DNA of 64,000 bases, taken from Paenibacillus glycanilyticus (lineage in GTDB: Bacteria > Bacillota > Bacilli > Paenibacillales > Paenibacillaceae). Made by a program: the position numbers and the translations under genes. The notes beneath the pieces were generated by a model. The model saw nothing but the letters and a program-made list of their open reading frames with translations. It was not told where the DNA came from and did not search any database. Positions 34,052-42,882 of the stretch are shown piece after piece (the stretch's first letter is position 1; the number at the start of each line of letters is the position of its first letter). The stretch is taken from assembly GCF_030161375.1 (NCBI RefSeq), contig NZ_BSSQ01000001.1, positions 372,001 through 436,000 of the forward strand, written 5' to 3'.

Positions 34052-35533
34052 TTATTTCAATTTCGCTACGCCGGTTGCGATTTGCTCAATTTGAGCTTTT
34101 GTCAGGCTTTGATCGGCAGAGCTGATTGTGACATAACGATCATCAAGCTGGAAAGTCAGCATCGGAACTTCGCTAGGAGCAAACCATTTTGCTTTCACGC
34201 CGTTTGGCAGCGTTACTGCCGTGCTGTCATATCCGTACGAGTAATCACGAGGCGAGATTTGCACATTCATGTGTTTGAACCAGAAGATTACGGAATCTCC
34301 GCTCGCTACTTTTTGGAACGCGTCGTCTTTTGCCATTTTGGTTGGAGCATAAGCAGCCGTGAAGCCGTCGAATTTCGCAAACTCGTCTTTAATGGCTTTT
34401 GTTTGTGCGGCCGTATAAGTTACTGTTGCCAGATCGGCCTGAGCAGTGCCAACTTTAGCTACGCTAACCGCGACTTTCTCCGCTTGCGCTTTGGTCAACG
34501 ATTTGTTTGGCGAGCTAACCGTTACATAACGGTCATCCACTTTTACGGTTAGCATGTCCTTGCCGTCTACGTTGTACCATTTTGCTTTTGCGCCGTTAGA
34601 CAACGTTACGTTCGTACCGTCGTATTCGAAGGAATAATCGCGTGGCGACACGTTCACTGTCATGTTTTTGAAGAGAAGATTTACGCCGTCGCTTGTTGCC
34701 GCTACCTTCTGCAGAGCGTCGCCTTTAACTGTTACTTTTGGCGCGTATGCTGATTCGAACCCGTCAAAACCGGCAAATGCTTTTTTCATTTCATCCAGCT
34801 GAGCAGCCGTGTACGATACGGCTGCCATATCGGATTGCACGGCGCCAACGTTTGTTACGGTAACCGCTACTTTTTCCGCTTGCGCTTTGCTTAACGCTTT
34901 GCTTGGGGAGCTGACCGTCACATAACGGTCTTCCACTTTTACGGTCAGCATGTCCGTGCCGTCTATGTTGTACCATTTTGCTTTTGCGCCGTTCGACAAC
35001 GTTACGTTCGTACCGTCGTATTCATAAGAGTAATCGCGTGGCGACACGTTCACCGTCATGTTTTTGAAGAGCAGGTTTACGCCGTCGCTTGTTGCCGCTG
35101 CTTTTTGGAATACGTCGCCGTTGATCATGATTTGCGGAGCATAGGCCGTTTCGAACCCTTCAAAGCCGGCAAATGCTTTCTTGATCTCTTCCAGTTGTGC
35201 GGCCGTGTAGTTTGTCAGTACGTATTGGTCCGTTGTGCTTGTACCGATATAGATCGTATTAGTCTTGCTGTCATATCTGATTGGCGTGTTCAGGGCGTTA
35301 GAAAGCGCACGGACTGGCAGATAAGTTGTATCATGATAAGTAATAGGCGCAAGCTTATTGCCGTTTTCGTCTTTAGGAATATAAGTGCTGCCGTTGATTT
35401 TAAAGCCGATGCTGTGGTTCAGGTACGCGCTGATTTTCTCCATATTTGTTCCGGCATATACGCCTGCCGCTCCCGATACAGTCATTCCTGCGATCATCAT
35501 TGTGGCAACAGTTCTTTTCACGTTTTTGTTCAT
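34052..35533 (-). CDS. Secreted stalk-domain protein with three tandem repeats
   Basis: A 493-residue exported protein with a signal peptide (cleavage near GVYAGT). Residues about 40-100 form a copper-amine-oxidase-like stalk domain (TTYLPVRALSNALN, YDSKTNTIYIG). Three repeats of about 125 residues follow (near 108-235, 242-367 and 372-493). Each begins YTAAQ, contains SPRDYSYEYD-type and AKWYN-type motifs, and ends KAQAEKVAV. The first two are nearly identical and the third has diverged. AAGGAG precedes ATG. It is probably a surface or secreted structural protein; the ligand is unknown. Confidence 0.85.
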   Translation of the reverse strand: MNKNVKRTVATMMIAGMTVSGAAGVYAGTNMEKISAYLNHSIGFKINGSTYIPKDENGNKLAPITYHDTTYLPVRALSNALNTPIRYDSKTNTIYIGTSTTDQYVLTNYTAAQLEEIKKAFAGFEGFETAYAPQIMINGDVFQKAAATSDGVNLLFKNMTVNVSPRDYSYEYDGTNVTLSNGAKAKWYNIDGTDMLTVKVEDRYVTVSSPSKALSKAQAEKVAVTVTNVGAVQSDMAAVSYTAAQLDEMKKAFAGFDGFESAYAPKVTVKGDALQKVAATSDGVNLLFKNMTVNVSPRDYSFEYDGTNVTLSNGAKAKWYNVDGKDMLTVKVDDRYVTVSSPNKSLTKAQAEKVAVSVAKVGTAQADLATVTYTAAQTKAIKDEFAKFDGFTAAYAPTKMAKDDAFQKVASGDSVIFWFKHMNVQISPRDYSYGYDSTAVTLPNGVKAKWFAPSEVPMLTFQLDDRYVTISSADQSLTKAQIEQIATGVAKLK

Positions 35534-35585
35534 TTTTATGAGCTCCTTAGAGTTGAATTTTTTTATTTCCGAATTTCTAACCTTT

Positions 35586-35615
35586 TTTACTCTCTGTCTT
35601 TTTACTCTCTGTCTC
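35586..35615. repeat. Two 15-base tandem repeats
   Basis: TTTACTCTCTGTCTT is followed directly by TTTACTCTCTGTCTC. They lie about 55 bases upstream of the triple-repeat protein gene and may affect its leader or promoter. Confidence 0.6.
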
Positions 35616-35736
35616 TTTTTAACCTGTTTACGTTTGTTTGAAGCTCCTTACTGACTTCAGTATAGAAGAACGATATCTCGGAATAATTTCGGTCTTGTAA
35701 CAAACCTGTAAACAATGTCGCCTCTCCATATAAAAA

Positions 35737-35760
35737 AGCCCGGATCATCCGATCCGGACT
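35737..35760 (-). terminator. Intrinsic terminator overlapping the MFS stop
   Basis: Stem AGCCCGGATC/GATCCGGACT with a four-base loop, followed on the minus strand by six T residues. It overlaps the last codons of the MFS gene. Confidence 0.88.
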
Positions 35761-36941
35761 GTCTTCTTATTCAATACAAGAATGGCCGCCGCAATAAGGA
35801 GCATCCCCATAAAGGCTGGAGCGGCATGCCCTGCGATTACGTAAATTTGGCCGCCGATGATAGGCCCGATCATTCTTGCCAAAGCCTGAATCGATTGGCT
35901 GCCGCCTTGAATTCTTCCTTGTTCGCTTGCATCTACCGATTTGGAGAGCATCCCGTTAAACGACGGGCCAAAGATCGAATCGCCAAACCCAAACAGAAAC
36001 ATGCCGGCAATAAGAAGTGGATAGAAAGACACCAAAGCAGACGCCGCAATAAGGCCATACCCTATAATCTCCGACGCCATGCCAAGAGTAGCTATCTGTT
36101 TATCCCGAAGTTTGGCCAATAACCTTGGCATAATAAAGGCTTGCGAGACAATGTCTTGAACGCCCATGATGGAGAACATAAGTCCGATCAATGCGGGTTT
36201 CCAACTAAACGTGTCCAGCGTAAATTGCGAGAACACGGCCTGCAGGGATCCATTCGGGATCCAGAGCAAAAACGCGGATACAAGCAGTCTGTTTACGTTT
36301 TTCACCGAAAGGATGCTGACAAGCTGGGTAAATGGGTTCAACATCCCCAAGGTCATTTGGGTCCGTCGATTATTCTTGCCAAGACTCTCCGGCATATACA
36401 GCATCCCGAATATCACGTTTAACAATGTAATAGCCGCTCCGAAATACATAGGCGCTGAATAACCAAACTTGGCGAGTAGTCCGCCTAATGTCGGACCAAT
36501 GACGGTACCCACGCCAACTGCCGCACTCACCCATCCGAAATATTTGGTCCGCTGATCCGCAGGAATAATATCTGCAAAATAAGCGAAAATCGTACTTATG
36601 CTTCCGCCCGTTATGCCCTCAATAACACGCCCGGCGAACAGTACCCATAACGCACCGCCTAAGCCAAACACGAAGTACCCGATCGCGGAACCAAGCAGGC
36701 ATATTAACAGCAACGGGCGACGGCCGAATTTATCGCTTAGAGCTCCTAACGCGGGCGCCGCGAAAAACATGCACACGGCATATACGGAAGTCAGCAGAGT
36801 AACAACCGTAGCTTGATCTCCCGGATTACTTATATAAGGCTGCACCAAAAACGGTACAACAGGGGTTATGATACTAAAGCCCAATCCGCACAGAAACACC
36901 GACATTAGGCCAAATAGCAAAGCTTTTCTATCGATAGTCAT
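35745..36941 (-). CDS. MFS drug-efflux-like transporter, MarR-regulated
   Basis: A 398-residue, 12-helix transporter. GALSDKFGRRPLLL (motif A, about 65-78) and GAVGVGTVIGPTLGG-like motif C mark it as a proton antiporter of the TetA-like class. AAGGAGG lies six bases before ATG at 36941, which places the start inside a longer open frame. A consensus promoter with two operator-like repeats separates it from the upstream MarR gene. It probably exports a toxic compound that also relieves MarR repression. Confidence 0.9.
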   Translation of the reverse strand: MTIDRKALLFGLMSVFLCGLGFSIITPVVPFLVQPYISNPGDQATVVTLLTSVYAVCMFFAAPALGALSDKFGRRPLLLICLLGSAIGYFVFGLGGALWVLFAGRVIEGITGGSISTIFAYFADIIPADQRTKYFGWVSAAVGVGTVIGPTLGGLLAKFGYSAPMYFGAAITLLNVIFGMLYMPESLGKNNRRTQMTLGMLNPFTQLVSILSVKNVNRLLVSAFLLWIPNGSLQAVFSQFTLDTFSWKPALIGLMFSIMGVQDIVSQAFIMPRLLAKLRDKQIATLGMASEIIGYGLIAASALVSFYPLLIAGMFLFGFGDSIFGPSFNGMLSKSVDASEQGRIQGGSQSIQALARMIGPIIGGQIYVIAGHAAPAFMGMLLIAAAILVLNKKTVRIG

Positions 36942-36959
36942 GTCATTCCTCCTTGATTT

Positions 36960-37011
36960 TTGTTTCCTGGTCAACAATCATCATAACGCCATTTTGTTTC
37001 CTAGTCAACAA
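36960..37011 (-). promoter_or_regulatory. SigA promoter with two MarR-like operators
   Basis: On the minus strand there is TTGACT (37003-37008), a 17-base spacer and TATGAT (36980-36985). Two copies of an 18-base motif, TTGTTTCCTAGTCAACAA (36994-37011) and TTGTTTCCTGGTCAACAA (36960-36977), flank the -10. Arms TTGTT/AACAA are palindromic. MarR binding would block polymerase at both the -35 and start regions. Confidence 0.85.
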
Positions 37012-37021
37012 AAATTGAACA

Positions 37022-37059
37022 ATAAAAAAGCAGCCCCTTCTCCATTAGAGCCGGGCCGC
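37022..37059 (-). terminator. Terminator after the MarR gene
   Basis: Stem GCAGCCC/GGGCCGC with one G-U pair and a 16-base loop, followed by a T run on the minus strand. It separates MarR from the MFS promoter. Confidence 0.7.
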
Positions 37060-37078
37060 CTATCGTTACAACTTTTCA

Positions 37079-37552
37079 TTATTCCGATTTCGCATCTATG
37101 CCTTGTTGCTTGATTTCCGCATCCAAATGCCGGCTATACCGTTCCATCAAGCTGATCATGCCGTCGAATTGTTCCTTCGTGATCTGCTCAAACACGGCTT
37201 GATCCCGCTTCCGGAACTCTTCGTGCAAATCCTCATGGATTTGATTAACGGCATTGCCTTGCTCCGTAAGCCTGAAATAAATTTCTTTCTTGTTGCCATC
37301 CTTCTGATAGCTTTCAATGAGTTCCTTTTCCAGCAGCTTCTTGGTCATTTTACTGATGGCGCTTCTTGTCATATAGAAGGATTCCGCAAGTTTGGTCACG
37401 TTGGAATCCGCATGTTTGCCGATGTATTCGATGGCATGCACTTCAGAAGGCGTATGCCCCTTCAGGCTATCTTCCATCTTAAACTTATTAAGCCAAGCCA
37501 GCTTGTTGAACAAATCCCTGACAACCGCTATAAGCTGTTCTTGCCGCTCCAT
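37079..37552 (-). CDS. MarR family transcriptional regulator
   Basis: A 157-residue winged-helix protein. DSNVTKLAESFYMTRSAISKMTKKLLEKEL is the recognition helix region, and the wing follows (KKEIYFRLTEQG). GGGAGG precedes ATG at 37552. It sits just upstream of the MFS gene, whose promoter carries two palindromic sites, so it is the probable repressor of that pump. No redox cysteine is seen, so small-molecule binding is more likely than oxidation. Confidence 0.92.
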   Translation of the reverse strand: MERQEQLIAVVRDLFNKLAWLNKFKMEDSLKGHTPSEVHAIEYIGKHADSNVTKLAESFYMTRSAISKMTKKLLEKELIESYQKDGNKKEIYFRLTEQGNAVNQIHEDLHEEFRKRDQAVFEQITKEQFDGMISLMERYSRHLDAEIKQQGIDAKSE

Positions 37553-37598
37553 AGCCCATCCTCCCCGTTTGACGCACTACTCCTATTATATAATGGCG

Positions 37599-38723
37599 CT
37601 ACTGGAAATCAATAATATGGGTGACGGGCAGATCGTCCTTGCCGGCGACCGTAACGCCAAGCCGCGTCCCCGAAGGATTCCAGCTTAACGGATATTGCGG
37701 AAAATAGCTCGGGCCAATCGGCGACACTTTGCCGGTTGCGGAATCAAAAATATAAACCCCGTTCATCCCGCTCTGATTCTCGGTATATACCGCTACCGCC
37801 AGCTTAGAGGAATCCGGCGACCAAGCGCTGTACGGAATCAAATCGCCTTTGGCAATGGAGAGCCCTTCCGCGCTTCCGTTCGAATCAAAAATCCGAAGCT
37901 CGCTGCCTGCTTTCCCGGCTTGCTTCTGGATTTCGACCGCGAGATGTTTGCCATCCGGCGATACTTGGAACGTCAATGCCTGTTTGACCAGCTCGGATGG
38001 GTTAGGATTACCAGGCGCAAACTGTTTTAAAGTCTGGTTATTGTCCGTGTAATAGATACGTCCTTGGCCAACTCCAAAATTCACAAACGGCTGATCCCCG
38101 AGTGCCGGGTCATCAAGATTCAGAAGCGTAACGCTGCCGTCTACCTGAATTTGGCGGATGTCACCATGCCCGCTCATCGAACCTGCTGCAAGAATGTACG
38201 TCGTTTCGTTCAGCCAGCCGCCGCTCTCCAAGTAGTTGTCGCCCTTAATCTCGGACATCGTCCCGGTGCTGACTTCTTTCATATAGTTGCGAGCCGAATA
38301 TTTGTCCTTCCATTGCTGAACGAATACATACTTGCCATCCGGCGACGGCTGCTCTTTCTCGACTGTTACTACCTTTTTCACCGGTTCGGCAGCCGCTTTC
38401 TGATCGTTGTTGCTTAAATCCACATCCATGGTGGTGTACTCGAACTGCGCTTCTTCCGTAGCTGTAGCCTCTTTGACAAGCTTGGTGTACATAAGCTGAA
38501 CTTGATCATCGGATAGCCATTTATCCATGCTCGCTCCTTCGAAGCGATGTATTCTTTGCACCATAATATCTTGGTTGGGTTTCTGCTCTGGGCTTTTTAC
38601 AACCGTTAATTCCCCGTGTTTATTTGTATTATTATTAGCTTGGTTCCCGCCCTGAACAGAGGAACAAGCAGCTAGAGCAGCTGCGAGCGACAACACGGTG
38701 CCTAATTTAATGATCTGTTTCAT
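37599..38723 (-). CDS. Lipoprotein with TolB/WD40-like beta-propeller
   Basis: A 374-residue exported lipoprotein. The signal ends in the lipobox LAAC (residue 20), followed by a Ser/Asn/Gln linker. The rest holds propeller-like repeats: QPSPDGKYVFVQQW, QVSPDGKHLAVEIQ, AWSPDSSKLAVAVY and SWNPSGTRLGVTVA. It lies outside the cytoplasmic membrane. It follows a two-component system on the same strand, across a weak hairpin, and may be one of its targets or sensors. No enzymatic motif was seen. Confidence 0.85.
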   Translation of the reverse strand: MKQIIKLGTVLSLAAALAACSSVQGGNQANNNTNKHGELTVVKSPEQKPNQDIMVQRIHRFEGASMDKWLSDDQVQLMYTKLVKEATATEEAQFEYTTMDVDLSNNDQKAAAEPVKKVVTVEKEQPSPDGKYVFVQQWKDKYSARNYMKEVSTGTMSEIKGDNYLESGGWLNETTYILAAGSMSGHGDIRQIQVDGSVTLLNLDDPALGDQPFVNFGVGQGRIYYTDNNQTLKQFAPGNPNPSELVKQALTFQVSPDGKHLAVEIQKQAGKAGSELRIFDSNGSAEGLSIAKGDLIPYSAWSPDSSKLAVAVYTENQSGMNGVYIFDSATGKVSPIGPSYFPQYPLSWNPSGTRLGVTVAGKDDLPVTHIIDFQ

Positions 38724-38837
38724 CGTTCATCCCCCCGGATGTATACCCGTTTTCCCCTTAGTATATAAGGCCTCTATGTCGAAAACATATCTGAATTGTA
38801 TCCAAGTTGTAACAACTTTTTATTAGAATGCCCAATA

Positions 38838-38871
38838 TAAATAACAGCCCGGATCACGTTATGTCCAGGCT
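38838..38871 (-). terminator. Weak terminator after the sensor kinase
   Basis: An imperfect stem pairs AACAAGCCTGG with CCGGGCTGTT across a ten-base loop on the minus strand, right after the kinase stop at 38878. It has an AT-rich tail with few consecutive T residues. Confidence 0.5.
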
Positions 38872-38877
38872 TGTTGT

Positions 38878-40404
38878 TTACTCTTCTTGCGGCTCTATGG
38901 CTATAGGTTCACCGGGTAGGGAAATAACGAATGTGGACCCCTTAGGTCCCGATTCGACTAAGTTGACTGTGCCATGCTGCTTCTCGGCCAAACTCCTGAC
39001 CAAAGCTAAACCGAGCCCGGTTCCGCCGGTTTCCCTCGACCGGTCATCGCTAACGGTAAAGAACGGGTCAAAGATCCTATTCCGGAGCTCTTCCGGTACG
39101 CCGATGCCGCTGTCCGCAACTTCAATAATGACGCGCCGTTCACCGGTGGCCTCCGTCTCCGAACGGTTGGACAGCCGAACCCATCCTCCGGGGCGGTTAT
39201 ATTTAATCGCATTGCTAAGCAAATTCGTAACCATGTGCATCAGATTATCCGGATCCGCCCATACGAGGTCTTCCTTCAGATTGGCAGAAAGCGAAATCCT
39301 TTGTTTTTCAGCTTTGATTCGTAGGCGGCTTAAACCCTCCTCGAGCAGCGGTTTTACTTGGAAATGTGCGGCATGCGTCTCGAAGTCGTAAATATCCATC
39401 GAAGAGAGCTGAAGCGCCTTCTCGATGAGCGCATACAGACGTTCCGCTTCCTTGCTGATCTGGGTACGCGCATTTTGCAGTAAAACCGGGTCATCGCTAT
39501 ACATGCCAAGCAAATCCGAATAGGCCAAAATAGAAGTTAAAGGCGTTTTGAGTTCATGGCTAATATTGCCGATGAACTGCTTCTGCTGCTGCTCCAACTC
39601 CTGCAGCCGCTTGATTGCCGTGAGCAACTTCTGCTTTTCTTCGTTTAATTCGTCAACATAGGAAGAGATGCTGCCGCTCATATCATAAATACCTTCCGCG
39701 AGCTCGCCGATCTCATCCCGCCTGCGGACAGGCGGCTTGTCCAGGTAACGGCCTTCTCCAATATCTTTGGCTGCCTGATTCAGCTTGCCAAGGATAAACG
39801 ATTGCCTCCAGACGTACAAATAACCAAGCAAGAGGCCAACCGCCAACACGGCAGCCCCCGTCCCGATAAACAAGCTTCGAATATGCCGGTAAAACATTTC
39901 CTGTTCTTGGAGCGAACCATGGAACTGGACGCTGCCCAGAAATTGATCGGCATTATAGAGCGGTGCCAAATACAGCACCTGATTGCCTAGCGTAATATAA
40001 GCCTCTTGACCTTTGGAGGTATGGGCGAGCGCCTCCTTCACATCGGTCAGCGGCTGCACCGGCAGAGAGGTACCGGCAAATACCCCGTCGGCGCTGTATA
40101 GCGTAACGGCCATTCCGCTCTGACCGCCAAGATCTACGGCTAGGCTCTGACCGTTATGCTCCATAAATTCATCCGGCGATACGCGCTCACCGGTCAAATA
40201 CTCTTCGCGTACGCGAAGATTCGCCGAACTCGCCAATTGAGAGAAGCTTTGCTCCATCCGCCTTTGCTGATCCTCGCGGATACCCGCAAGCACCAGCATG
40301 CTTAGCAACACGACTACAAATGCGAGCAACAAAGCAAGGAAAACGGTGATTTTGCCCTTTAATCCGATTTTTAACTTTTGCCGGGAACCGGCAACCCGGT
40401 TCAT
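38878..40404 (-). CDS. Membrane sensor histidine kinase (HAMP, HisKA, HATPase)
   Basis: A 508-residue kinase. A transmembrane helix lies at about 18-43, an extracellular sensor domain at about 44-172, a second helix near 175-195, then HAMP. The phospho-acceptor is in FIGNISHELKTPLTSILAYS. The ATP site includes NLLSNAIKYNRPGG, DSGIGVPEE and GTGLGLAL. It pairs with the OmpR-type regulator whose stop overlaps its start by four bases. The stimulus is unknown; the external domain suggests an envelope signal. Confidence 0.93.
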   Translation of the reverse strand: MNRVAGSRQKLKIGLKGKITVFLALLLAFVVVLLSMLVLAGIREDQQRRMEQSFSQLASSANLRVREEYLTGERVSPDEFMEHNGQSLAVDLGGQSGMAVTLYSADGVFAGTSLPVQPLTDVKEALAHTSKGQEAYITLGNQVLYLAPLYNADQFLGSVQFHGSLQEQEMFYRHIRSLFIGTGAAVLAVGLLLGYLYVWRQSFILGKLNQAAKDIGEGRYLDKPPVRRRDEIGELAEGIYDMSGSISSYVDELNEEKQKLLTAIKRLQELEQQQKQFIGNISHELKTPLTSILAYSDLLGMYSDDPVLLQNARTQISKEAERLYALIEKALQLSSMDIYDFETHAAHFQVKPLLEEGLSRLRIKAEKQRISLSANLKEDLVWADPDNLMHMVTNLLSNAIKYNRPGGWVRLSNRSETEATGERRVIIEVADSGIGVPEELRNRIFDPFFTVSDDRSRETGGTGLGLALVRSLAEKQHGTVNLVESGPKGSTFVISLPGEPIAIEPQEE

Positions 40405-41093
40405 CCGTTTGTCCTCATGCTTTTATAGCCGATCCCGTAAACCGTTTGTATGTATCCCTGCGACTCGCCAAGCTTCTTGCGTAATCTTTGAACATGAATG
40501 TCCACGGTACGGGTACCGCCTGCAAAATCCATCTCCCACACCTGCTCAAGCAACGCCTCCCTGGAATATACCCGGTCGGGGTGCTTGGCAAGCAGCGCCA
40601 GCAGATCGAATTCCTTCGGAGTAAGGTCCAGCGACTCTCCGTCAACTTTGACCGTACGGCTTAACAATTCAATCGTAATTCCGCCAAGCTCCAATCTGCC
40701 CTCTTTATCCGCATCCTGTACCGGCGATTCAATCTGGCGCCGTCTGTGAAGAGCCTTCACGCGGGCAACAACTTCCCGGATATCAAACGGTTTGGTCATA
40801 TAATCATCGGCGCCAAGCTCGAGTCCGAGTACTTTATCTACAATATCGTTTTTAACGGTAAGCAGCATAATGGCCGGTTTGTTCCCCGCCTCCAGCTTCC
40901 GGCAAACTTCGTAGCCGTTCATCTTCGGCATCATCACGTCAAGCACCATAACATCCGGATTGAAAGCAGCAACTTTCTCAAGCGCCTCCATTCCGTCACC
41001 TGCCGTCTCAACTATAAATCCTTCGCGTTGCAAAGCATAAGCGATCGCGCTCGAGATACTCGCTTCGTCATCTACAACAAGTACTTTAATCAT
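40401..41093 (-). CDS. OmpR/PhoB-type response regulator
   Basis: A 230-residue protein with receiver domain (VLVVDDEASIS; Asp in VMVLDVMMPKMNGYEV; Lys in DDYMTKPFDIRE) and a C-terminal winged helix (LDLTPKEFDLLALLAKHPDR; VDIHVQRLRKKLGE). AAGGAG lies ten bases before ATG at 41093. It is translationally coupled to the sensor kinase and is first in the operon. Confidence 0.94.
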   Translation of the reverse strand: MIKVLVVDDEASISSAIAYALQREGFIVETAGDGMEALEKVAAFNPDVMVLDVMMPKMNGYEVCRKLEAGNKPAIMLLTVKNDIVDKVLGLELGADDYMTKPFDIREVVARVKALHRRRQIESPVQDADKEGRLELGGITIELLSRTVKVDGESLDLTPKEFDLLALLAKHPDRVYSREALLEQVWEMDFAGGTRTVDIHVQRLRKKLGESQGYIQTVYGIGYKSMRTNG

Positions 41094-41183
41094 GCGATTC
41101 TCACTCCTTGTCGAGCTATCCCTATCACGGCAGCTTACCATATAAATGGCTTATTCTATATCATTATAGCAGAAACACAAAAA

Positions 41184-41207
41184 AATCCCTTACCGACGTA
41201 AGGGATT
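41184..41207 (-). terminator. Terminator after the tRNA array
   Basis: Stem AATCCCTTAC/GTAAGGGATT with a four-base loop and seven T residues on the minus strand. It ends the five-tRNA transcript. Confidence 0.9.
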
Positions 41208-41222
41208 GAATCTGTTAAGTTA

Positions 41223-41308
41223 TGGTGCGGTAGAGAGGACTCGAACCTCCACGGGCGTACGCCCACTACCCCCTCAAGATAGCGTGTCTGCCATTCCACC
41301 ACTACCGC
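41223..41308 (-). tRNA. tRNA-Leu (anticodon GAG)
   Basis: Acceptor GCGGTAG pairs with CTACCGC, then A73 and an encoded CCA. The anticodon loop is CTTGAGG. A long variable arm (GTGGGCG...CGCCCGT) identifies a leucine-class tRNA. Last of five tRNAs. Confidence 0.95.
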
Positions 41309-41359
41309 ACATATGTTGAATTTCCTCCATACCATTATTACTTTGAGGAGAAAGTAAAA

Positions 41360-41435
41360 TGGTGAGCCATGAAGGACTCGAACCTTCGACACCCTGATTA
41401 AAAGTCAGGTGCTCTACCAACTGAGCTAATGGCTC
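41360..41435 (-). tRNA. tRNA-Lys (anticodon TTT)
   Basis: 76 bases with encoded CCA. Acceptor GAGCCAT pairs with ATGGCTC; anticodon loop ACTTTTAAT. The D-arm TGGTAGAGC and anticodon stem resemble the tRNA-like RNA at 28232-28345. Confidence 0.96.
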
Positions 41436-41486
41436 TCATGTTGTAAAACGAACTCTTGAGAGCTTGCTTCACTCATTGAGGATAAA

Positions 41487-41561
41487 TGGTGACCCGTAGG
41501 GGATTCGAACCCCTGTTACCTCCGTGAAAGGGAGGTGTCTTAACCCCTTGACCAACGGGCC
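41487..41561 (-). tRNA. tRNA-Glu (anticodon TTC)
   Basis: 75 bases with encoded CCA. Anticodon loop CTTTCAC; T-arm GGGGTTCGAATCCCC; the acceptor pairs GGCCCGT with ACGGGTC. Confidence 0.95.
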
Positions 41562-41620
41562 TTACTTATTCCTTGTTCCTATCGTCATCTCTCTCGAGCG
41601 ACATATCCACCAAGAAAATA

Positions 41621-41711
41621 TGGCGGAGAAGGAGGGATTCGAACCCTCGCACCACTTACGCAGTCTAACCCCTTAGCAGAGGGTCCCCTTGAGCCACTTG
41701 GGTACTTCTCC
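41621..41711 (-). tRNA. tRNA-Ser (anticodon GCT)
   Basis: 91 bases with encoded CCA. Acceptor GGAGAAG pairs with CTTCTCC; anticodon loop CTGCTAA; long variable arm typical of serine tRNA. It begins one base after tRNA-Asn. Confidence 0.95.
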
Positions 41712-41712
41712 A

Positions 41713-41788
41713 TGGCTCCCCGAACAGGACTCGAACCTGTGACAACTCGATTAACAGTCGAGTGCTCTACCAACTGAGCTATCAGGGA
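41713..41788 (-). tRNA. tRNA-Asn (anticodon GTT)
   Basis: 76 bases with encoded CCA. Acceptor TCCCTGA pairs with TCGGGGA (one G-U pair); anticodon loop CTGTTAA. It is first in the array. Confidence 0.95.
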
Positions 41789-41885
41789 ATGCTTGAAACA
41801 CTTGTTTCTTACTTGTTTCTCGCTTGTCTCAACCGCTTGTTCACCGCGGCGACAAGTAATAATATATCACGGGCAATTCATAAGG

Positions 41886-42359
41886 TCAAGCGTTTTTTAA
41901 AAAAAGTTTTCCGCGGCATTTTCCGCATGCATAACGGGCTGGATCAAGCCTTCTTTTGCGCGGATACTCGGTACCGCAGCTGCGGCAAACCAGCTTGTAT
42001 TTATAAGGCGCAGCCGCCTTTGCAGCCCTCTCCGGCAACGTCTGGCAATAGCGTGATCCGCCCACGTAAGCGAGCAGTTTTTTGAAATCCGCATCCCGGT
42101 GCTGATACCCTCTCTTCATTATATGGAGATGATAATGGCACAACTCATGCTTGATGATTTTTTCGGTTTCTTCTGCGCCAAACGCCTCAAGCTGATGAGG
42201 GCTGATCTCTATATGATGGGATTTCGTAAAATATCGGCCGCCGGTCGCTTTCAATCGGCCATTAAAAGTGGCCTTATGAAGGAAAGGTCGTCCAAAACTT
42301 TCGAGCGATACGCGTTCCACCCAGCGCTGCAGTTCATCGTCATTCATTTTTATAGTCAT
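41886..42359 (-). CDS. SprT-like zinc metalloprotease-fold protein
   Basis: A 157-residue protein with HELCHYHLHIMKRGY (71-85), the HExxH zinc site of SprT proteins. A C-terminal zinc ribbon (LVCRSCGTEY...YACGKCRGKLF) holds two CxxC pairs. GGGGGAG precedes ATG at 42359. In Bacillus the sprT-like gene lies near cmpA, as it does here. The bacterial protein's substrate is unknown; the eukaryotic relative cleaves DNA-protein crosslinks. Confidence 0.92.
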   Translation of the reverse strand: MTIKMNDDELQRWVERVSLESFGRPFLHKATFNGRLKATGGRYFTKSHHIEISPHQLEAFGAEETEKIIKHELCHYHLHIMKRGYQHRDADFKKLLAYVGGSRYCQTLPERAAKAAAPYKYKLVCRSCGTEYPRKRRLDPARYACGKCRGKLFLKNA

Positions 42360-42457
42360 CGTATTCTCCCCCAATACTTGAATTTTAAAGCGATCATACG
42401 CTACACTGTCAAGTAGCAATCATTATAGATGGCCTACGAGGGGAGTTAATTTTCACA

Positions 42458-42805
42458 ATGCCTACGATGCGTTACGTCCTTATGAACGGCAATAGCACTA
42501 TCTTCTTTGTTGAGATGCCGGAATCCCATGCTTATCAGCTCAGCGCGCTTAACCTGCGCCTCCATAAAGAAATAGACAAGCTGACTGCCGACCATGTGCC
42601 TCAGCTGCCTTATGCGGTCGCTGAATGCGACAACGTCGAGCTGCACGACAGCTCGATCCGGATTGTCTCCGGCCTTGATTACATTAATGAACTGGAACAA
42701 GAATTTGCGGCCGTGAAGGAATCCGCGTATCCGCTGATTGCCCTTCTTACCGAGATCCGCGCTTTGCAAGCCCAGCTTGAACAGTGGTACGAAGAAGAAC
42801 TGTAA
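42458..42805 (+). CDS. Hypothetical protein (115 aa)
   Basis: A soluble 115-residue protein starting MPTMRYVLMNGNSTIFFVEM with GGGGAG upstream. A beta-rich N-terminal half is followed by a helical, acidic C-terminus (LLTEIRALQAQLEQWYEEEL). No family was recognised. It is divergent from sprT and precedes cmpA by 77 bases on the same strand, so they may be co-transcribed during sporulation. Confidence 0.7.
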   Translation: MPTMRYVLMNGNSTIFFVEMPESHAYQLSALNLRLHKEIDKLTADHVPQLPYAVAECDNVELHDSSIRIVSGLDYINELEQEFAAVKESAYPLIALLTEIRALQAQLEQWYEEEL

Positions 42806-42882
42806 AAGTGGACCTGCACGGACATTCGCCCTCCCCCATACTGTAGTAGTACATCAGGTATGGGCGGAAGGAGAAGATACGA

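Noticed and set aside
41223..41788. Integration site in the tRNA array
   Set aside because: All five tRNAs are intact and flanked by ordinary genes; no 3' tRNA duplicates or integrase are seen.
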